From: Plectrocnemia conspersa
Lineage: Eukaryota; Arthropoda; Insecta; Trichoptera; Polycentropodidae
Assembly (NCBI GenBank): GCA_009617715.1
Contig: VTFK01000338.1
Coordinates: 124,001 to 188,000 of the forward strand
Length of the DNA stretch: 64,000 bases
Direction: 5' to 3'
Numbering within the stretch: the first letter of the stretch is position 1; every line of letters starts with the position of its first letter. Below, in pieces: positions 59,761-64,000 of this stretch. The notes under the pieces are model-generated. The model did no database searches. It worked only from the letters and a program-made list of their open reading frames with translations, and was not told the origin of the DNA. The translations under genes and the position numbers were made by a program.

Positions 59761-60475
59761 GGCAAAGGCAAAGTCTTATCATTATCAAATTTTGTATTAA
59801 GCAGTACAGTATACCATAAGAATATAATCCAGTCATCAGTATTATGACAATTCAGTTCAAGTTCAGATATTCAGGCAAACACATTCGTAATTCAACGAGA
59901 GTTAAGTTAACCGTGATACTCATAAATGCAGAATTATGGCATAAACGATCTAGTAAAGCAATAAATCAAGTATATATTTAACATTACACAAAGCTTGTAC
60001 GACTGAAATTCTTATGTATATGTAATATATATTTATATACGTAAATATGTGTATGAATGGTTTTAAGCTTTCTAAGAAATTGAAGTAATGACGCTTTTAG
60101 CTAATTTTGTATTTTGAAAGTACGTATATAGTACATTAAATATGTGTACAAGTCTTAATTTATATTTTATTATGTTATTTTGTGAGGTTATTATGCGTAA
60201 TTATAAATAAATATAAATGTTAAAGATATATTTAGTGAATTATTCTTAAGCTGGTACTAAAGGCATTTCAAAAGTGCTTTCTAAAATTATTGTAATAATA
60301 ATATTTTATTTTTATCTTTGTAATATTGATATTTTATTTTCATATTATTAATATATTCATATTTTATTTTTATCTTTGTGAAAATATTCATACATATATT
60401 ATTTTCCAAGCAACGATTTTTTAGACAATATCAAAATTCTAGCATTCTCTTACATCCTATTGTTTCCAGAAAATT
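59761..60475. other. AT-rich spacer
   Basis: TATTTTATTTTTATCTTTGT-type near-tandem repeats at about 60303-60380. No gene is seen. Confidence 0.55.
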
Positions 60476-60830
60476 ACACAGGCATATGATATGACAAATA
60501 TAATATTTGACACATCGGTTTTCACAATGTTTGCGAAACCAAACTGTTTGAGTTGACGACTACAATATTGAGCTAGCATTGTGTGTTCAACATTATACAC
60601 ACATATGTATGTAACAAATGCGTATTGTATAACAGCAGCATCACCTCGGTAATGATGTCAAATAAAACCTAGACCCTCTTTGTTGTGCCTTCTCCTTTTT
60701 TATACTTCTCGTTACTTTTCGACGGTTGCGTAACTTGTGCGGACAATTGAGTGGAAAAAACGGCGAGGTCAAATTGCAGCGTAAAAAGTTATAGTTATGA
60801 AATGTCTCACTAATGAAGTTATTCAATTAA
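60476..60830. promoter_or_regulatory. Weak GC-richer island
   Basis: Richest at 60640-60790. The minus frame 60826-60641 (61 codons) is basic and unrecognised. Possibly regulatory. Confidence 0.25.
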
Positions 60831-61395
60831 AACAAATTTATTTATTTATTTTTTAATAAAGATAATAAGTTGAAAAGACATGGAACTTTGATAATAATTT
60901 ATAATTATGTTTAATTCTATTAACAATGTTCTGCTTAATTTTAGTCAATTAGATACAAAACCAACCTACTTTTTCATAATATAAACATAGTTAGTGCTTT
61001 TTTATTACAAAAAATGGTGCTAGAATTTACATATTGTTATTCTTTAAATATTTAAACGATAGAATATTTTTTTTACATAAATTGAAATTTTTTGTATTTA
61101 AGACAAATATTTACAGTAAATTCTCAAAATTTTGTCTTAAAATATCTATGGCTGAATGCCATCATCTGTGTAACCGTAGATCAAGACGTAGTTCGACAAG
61201 TTTAATGAAGAAAAGTGCTGAAATTGTATTAGTCTTTAAGTTCTTGTTGGGGTGGCAATTAGAGTCCGTATCAAGTGCAGCAGTTATTTTAAAATGTATT
61301 TATAAAATCCACGAAATATTTTTATTTTATTCTTTTTGATATCCACTATTCGAAATATGTTAATAATTAACATATTCATGGCAATGTTTTTTATC
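60831..61395. other. AT-rich spacer with one long plus frame
   Basis: The plus frame 61034-61339 (101 codons, F/K/I-rich start, serine/arginine-rich middle NRRSRRSSTS) is unrecognised and mostly low complexity. Confidence 0.4.
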
Positions 61396-61800
61396 AATTA
61401 GGTGGGAGCAATACTCATCGTTTTTATAAATAATAAAGACGATAAGTATTGGTATCTAGCAATATTTTTTAATTGTGTATAAAATTTACTTGGGCAATAA
61501 GATGAACTCTTCTTAAATCGCAAAAATCTATGAGGGTGCAGATCACGTACAGCAGCAACAGCGCATTTAAAATAGAGACCAAAGTTTTGTCTTCTTTCTT
61601 GAAAGTACTTGTTCCAGTATTTTTATTTTTTGTTTGCCATGTACAGGTCCATGTTGCAGTTATGAAGGTCCGAAATGAATTTTGATAATTCTTAGAGAGT
61701 GTAACACATCAATGGGTCAAATAAAAATTCTGTAGACCACACATCAAATTTTTAAAATTGACGCTCTATGACAAAAAAAAACACGGATGACAGTTTGGTT
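61396..61800 (-). other. Mixed-composition patch with an open minus frame
   Basis: The minus strand is open for about 70 codons (61622-61401; contains FKCAVAAVRDLHPHRFLRFK), with a second overlapping open frame. No family is recognised and there is no suitable upstream ATG. It may be a mobile-element relic or chance. Confidence 0.25.
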
Positions 61801-64000
61801 TAAAAATTAAGATATTAAAATATAACTCTCTCTTCTCTTCCAAATTTACTGCAAAACTAGAACAAAATATATAAATTTATGCTGAACATATTTAATTACA
61901 AGGCTTTAACAATCTTTTTAATATTATCTGTTTACAGCTAAACTTTATGTATAAAACATTTAATAAAGTTTAAATTTTAATTCCTAATACTAAAATGTAA
62001 AGAAAAATTTATTGAAGTTTATGAAAACATTCAAATACAAAATTATATATTTCAGTTTGATACCACAAGTATAAATAACACTAGTTTTAATTACCTTTAT
62101 TATTCTTAACAAACAGTATTTAGAATTACGTGATCAACCGATATAATAACAATGTTAAAAGTACTTTACTTTTTTAGGTTAGATATATTACTGAATAAAC
62201 ACAGTAAGAAATTTTTCAATTCTGAAAAATAACATATTTTTTTATTAAATCAAAGCATGAAATTTATTATTTTTTAATGTTTTCTTAAAAGCAAGTATTA
62301 AATTTATTGGTAATTTTGTTTTAAAACAAAACATATACTTTAAAACACTTGTCAAACTTAATGGTTTGAATGAAATTTATACAAGAATCTTCTAATTTAA
62401 CAAAATTTTACCTATATTTAAGAAATCAGATAGTCGAGGTATTTAATAAAAATTACCTTACCCAAGTTATATACTTTGCTTATAATTATAAAATATATAT
62501 GTATTTATATATAAATATTGAGTTAATTTTTAATGACTTTAGAAACAGATCGTAAAAACCTGCTAATTAATTTATTGCAAAGCTTTTTGATATTTATCTT
62601 ACATAATTTTGCATAAAATCTAGTTATATAATATTAACTGCTTTATCCAAATAAATAATTTAATTTTGTATCTTAGTTTATAAATATAAACTATTCTTTG
62701 ACATATATGTATGTATAGACAAGAAGCTATTTTCGAGTTCAATGTTTTGTTTTAGATATTCTATCAGATCAAAATTTGTCTCTCCTTTAGATAAACTAAA
62801 ACATTAATATTGAAATAGTTTAATTTATTTGAACAGAAACATACAAGAGCCCAATGTTTTTTTATTTGTTAAAATATTACTGAAAGTCATTTAATAATAA
62901 TTTTACAGTTATATACAAAACTTAAACTTAAAATATTAAAGTAAACAGAATAATTAAAATATTAAACGAAAATATTAAAGTAACTTTACATTTTCACCTT
63001 TTATTATGTATATAAAGACTTAGTGTATATACCATATAAATCAGACGCGCATACTGTTGCGTCACTAAGTCGTTATTAAACCATGATTTAAAAATAGATG
63101 CTTTTAAAAAATAATAAATTAAATAAAAAAAAACCGCTAGAGAATTAAATCTCATAAATACGCGTTAATAAACAATTTGATTAAAAAAAAAATATTAGTA
63201 AGACCAACATTTTTAGCTAACTAACTTAACTTTACATTACATAAGAAATACAAATTATGGTTTTAAATTTTATATTTCTGTTTTAAAAACCCATAAAATA
63301 TATTGACATAATTTATAAGGTATATCTATTTTTATACTAGTTTAATTTTAATGACTTGAAATGCGTAATTTTAAAATATTTTATTAAAATTGTATTATAG
63401 TAATTAGATATAATATTTAAATATTAAATGCTTTATAGAACAGGATTTAAACTTACAAGCGAGACGCCTACACGTAAATTAAATTTATCTTATAAAATAT
63501 GCTGGTTGTCTTAAGCAAATTCCTATTAAACTAATTAAAGAACTTTTATATAATAACTAGTATGACATTGTATATTATGAAAGCTAACATTTCATATATA
63601 TGTATTTTTGAACATTAGTTTCACGTCACATTAAACTAATATACTATTACGTAAACAAGCATTAACAATAGCGTGTCCTGTTTTGTGTACTACAGCTTTT
63701 TGCCGAATTACTTAAGCCAATGAGACAAGAAGCATCAGGACTAATAAAAGCACATGAAATCATATATTCATTTTAATGGATTTCTATTTATATATATAGA
63801 TTTACATATAGTATTAAAAGATAAAATATTTCTGTTGAATTGACTAAAACGGATTTCACGTTACATCAGCATAATTTTATATTGTGAAGTTGCAAAAATG
63901 CAATAGTGCAGTAAAAATTCGCAACGTATAAGAATTTTGTTCACAATACGACTTTTATAGTATGCTAATTTTATTCGAAAGTATTACAAATGTTATGTTA
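61801..64000. other. AT-rich non-coding spacer to window end
   Basis: Near-pure A/T filler throughout, with a slightly richer patch at 63640-63740. No gene, repeat family or regulatory cluster recognised. Confidence 0.6.

Noticed and set aside
1..64000. CRISPR array, operon, prophage or other prokaryotic system
   Set aside because: No regularly spaced repeats with unique spacers, no long ORFs or ribosome-binding sites; the mobile elements are eukaryotic.

Overview
This 64 kb window is strongly AT-rich eukaryotic DNA with no recognisable intact protein-coding gene. The open frames are short. Many begin at non-ATG codons, none shows a family I can name outside transposon remnants, and there are no operons, ribosome-binding sites, tRNA or rRNA genes. 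The degraded mobile elements (several non-LTR retrotransposons, two or three kinds of hAT DNA transposon, a TTAA/CCC piggyBac-like miniature element and a tRNA-derived SINE head) fit an arthropod, most likely an insect. That host assignment is inference; no host gene confirms it.

Layout. The left 8 kb is a transposon cluster: a 1,045 bp hAT element with a clean 8 bp target duplication (1930-2974), two LINE remnants on the minus strand (about 3110-3700 and 5395-5700), and a second hAT transposase relic (about 7330-8040). From 8 to 35 kb the sequence is mostly A/T-dominated spacer interrupted every few kilobases by GC-richer islands of 150-600 bp (about 8.5-9.0, 9.65-10.1, 12.66-13.23, 21.6-22.3, 24.3-24.6, 26.2-28.2, 28.8-29.1 and 30.6-30.9 kb). 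Several islands, and some short patches between them, hold good matches to deeply conserved metazoan transcription-factor sites. At 35.4-36.3 kb an 869 bp terminal-inverted-repeat element carries a nested 105 bp TTAA/CCC miniature element. From 37.9 to 64 kb the same spacer-and-island pattern continues, with more minus-strand LINE fragments (41.35-41.66, 47.74-48.66, 54.74-55.03, 59.29-59.76 kb) and a truncated second copy of the first hAT element (56446-57094).

How it fits together. The window reads as one long intergenic or intronic stretch: decaying mobile elements in AT-rich filler, plus islands that are candidate conserved non-coding regulatory elements. All six LINE remnants and all three hAT transposase relics read on the minus strand. 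This would fit a position inside a long intron of a plus-strand host gene, but could also be chance. The most notable items are the clean hAT element, the nested inverted-repeat element at 35.4 kb, an odd 453 bp inverted-repeat segment flanked by 16 bp direct repeats at 15.4 kb, a near-palindromic RFX X-box at 16046, and a short ORF with a strong start context at 28939. Nothing here amounts to a new multi-gene system.
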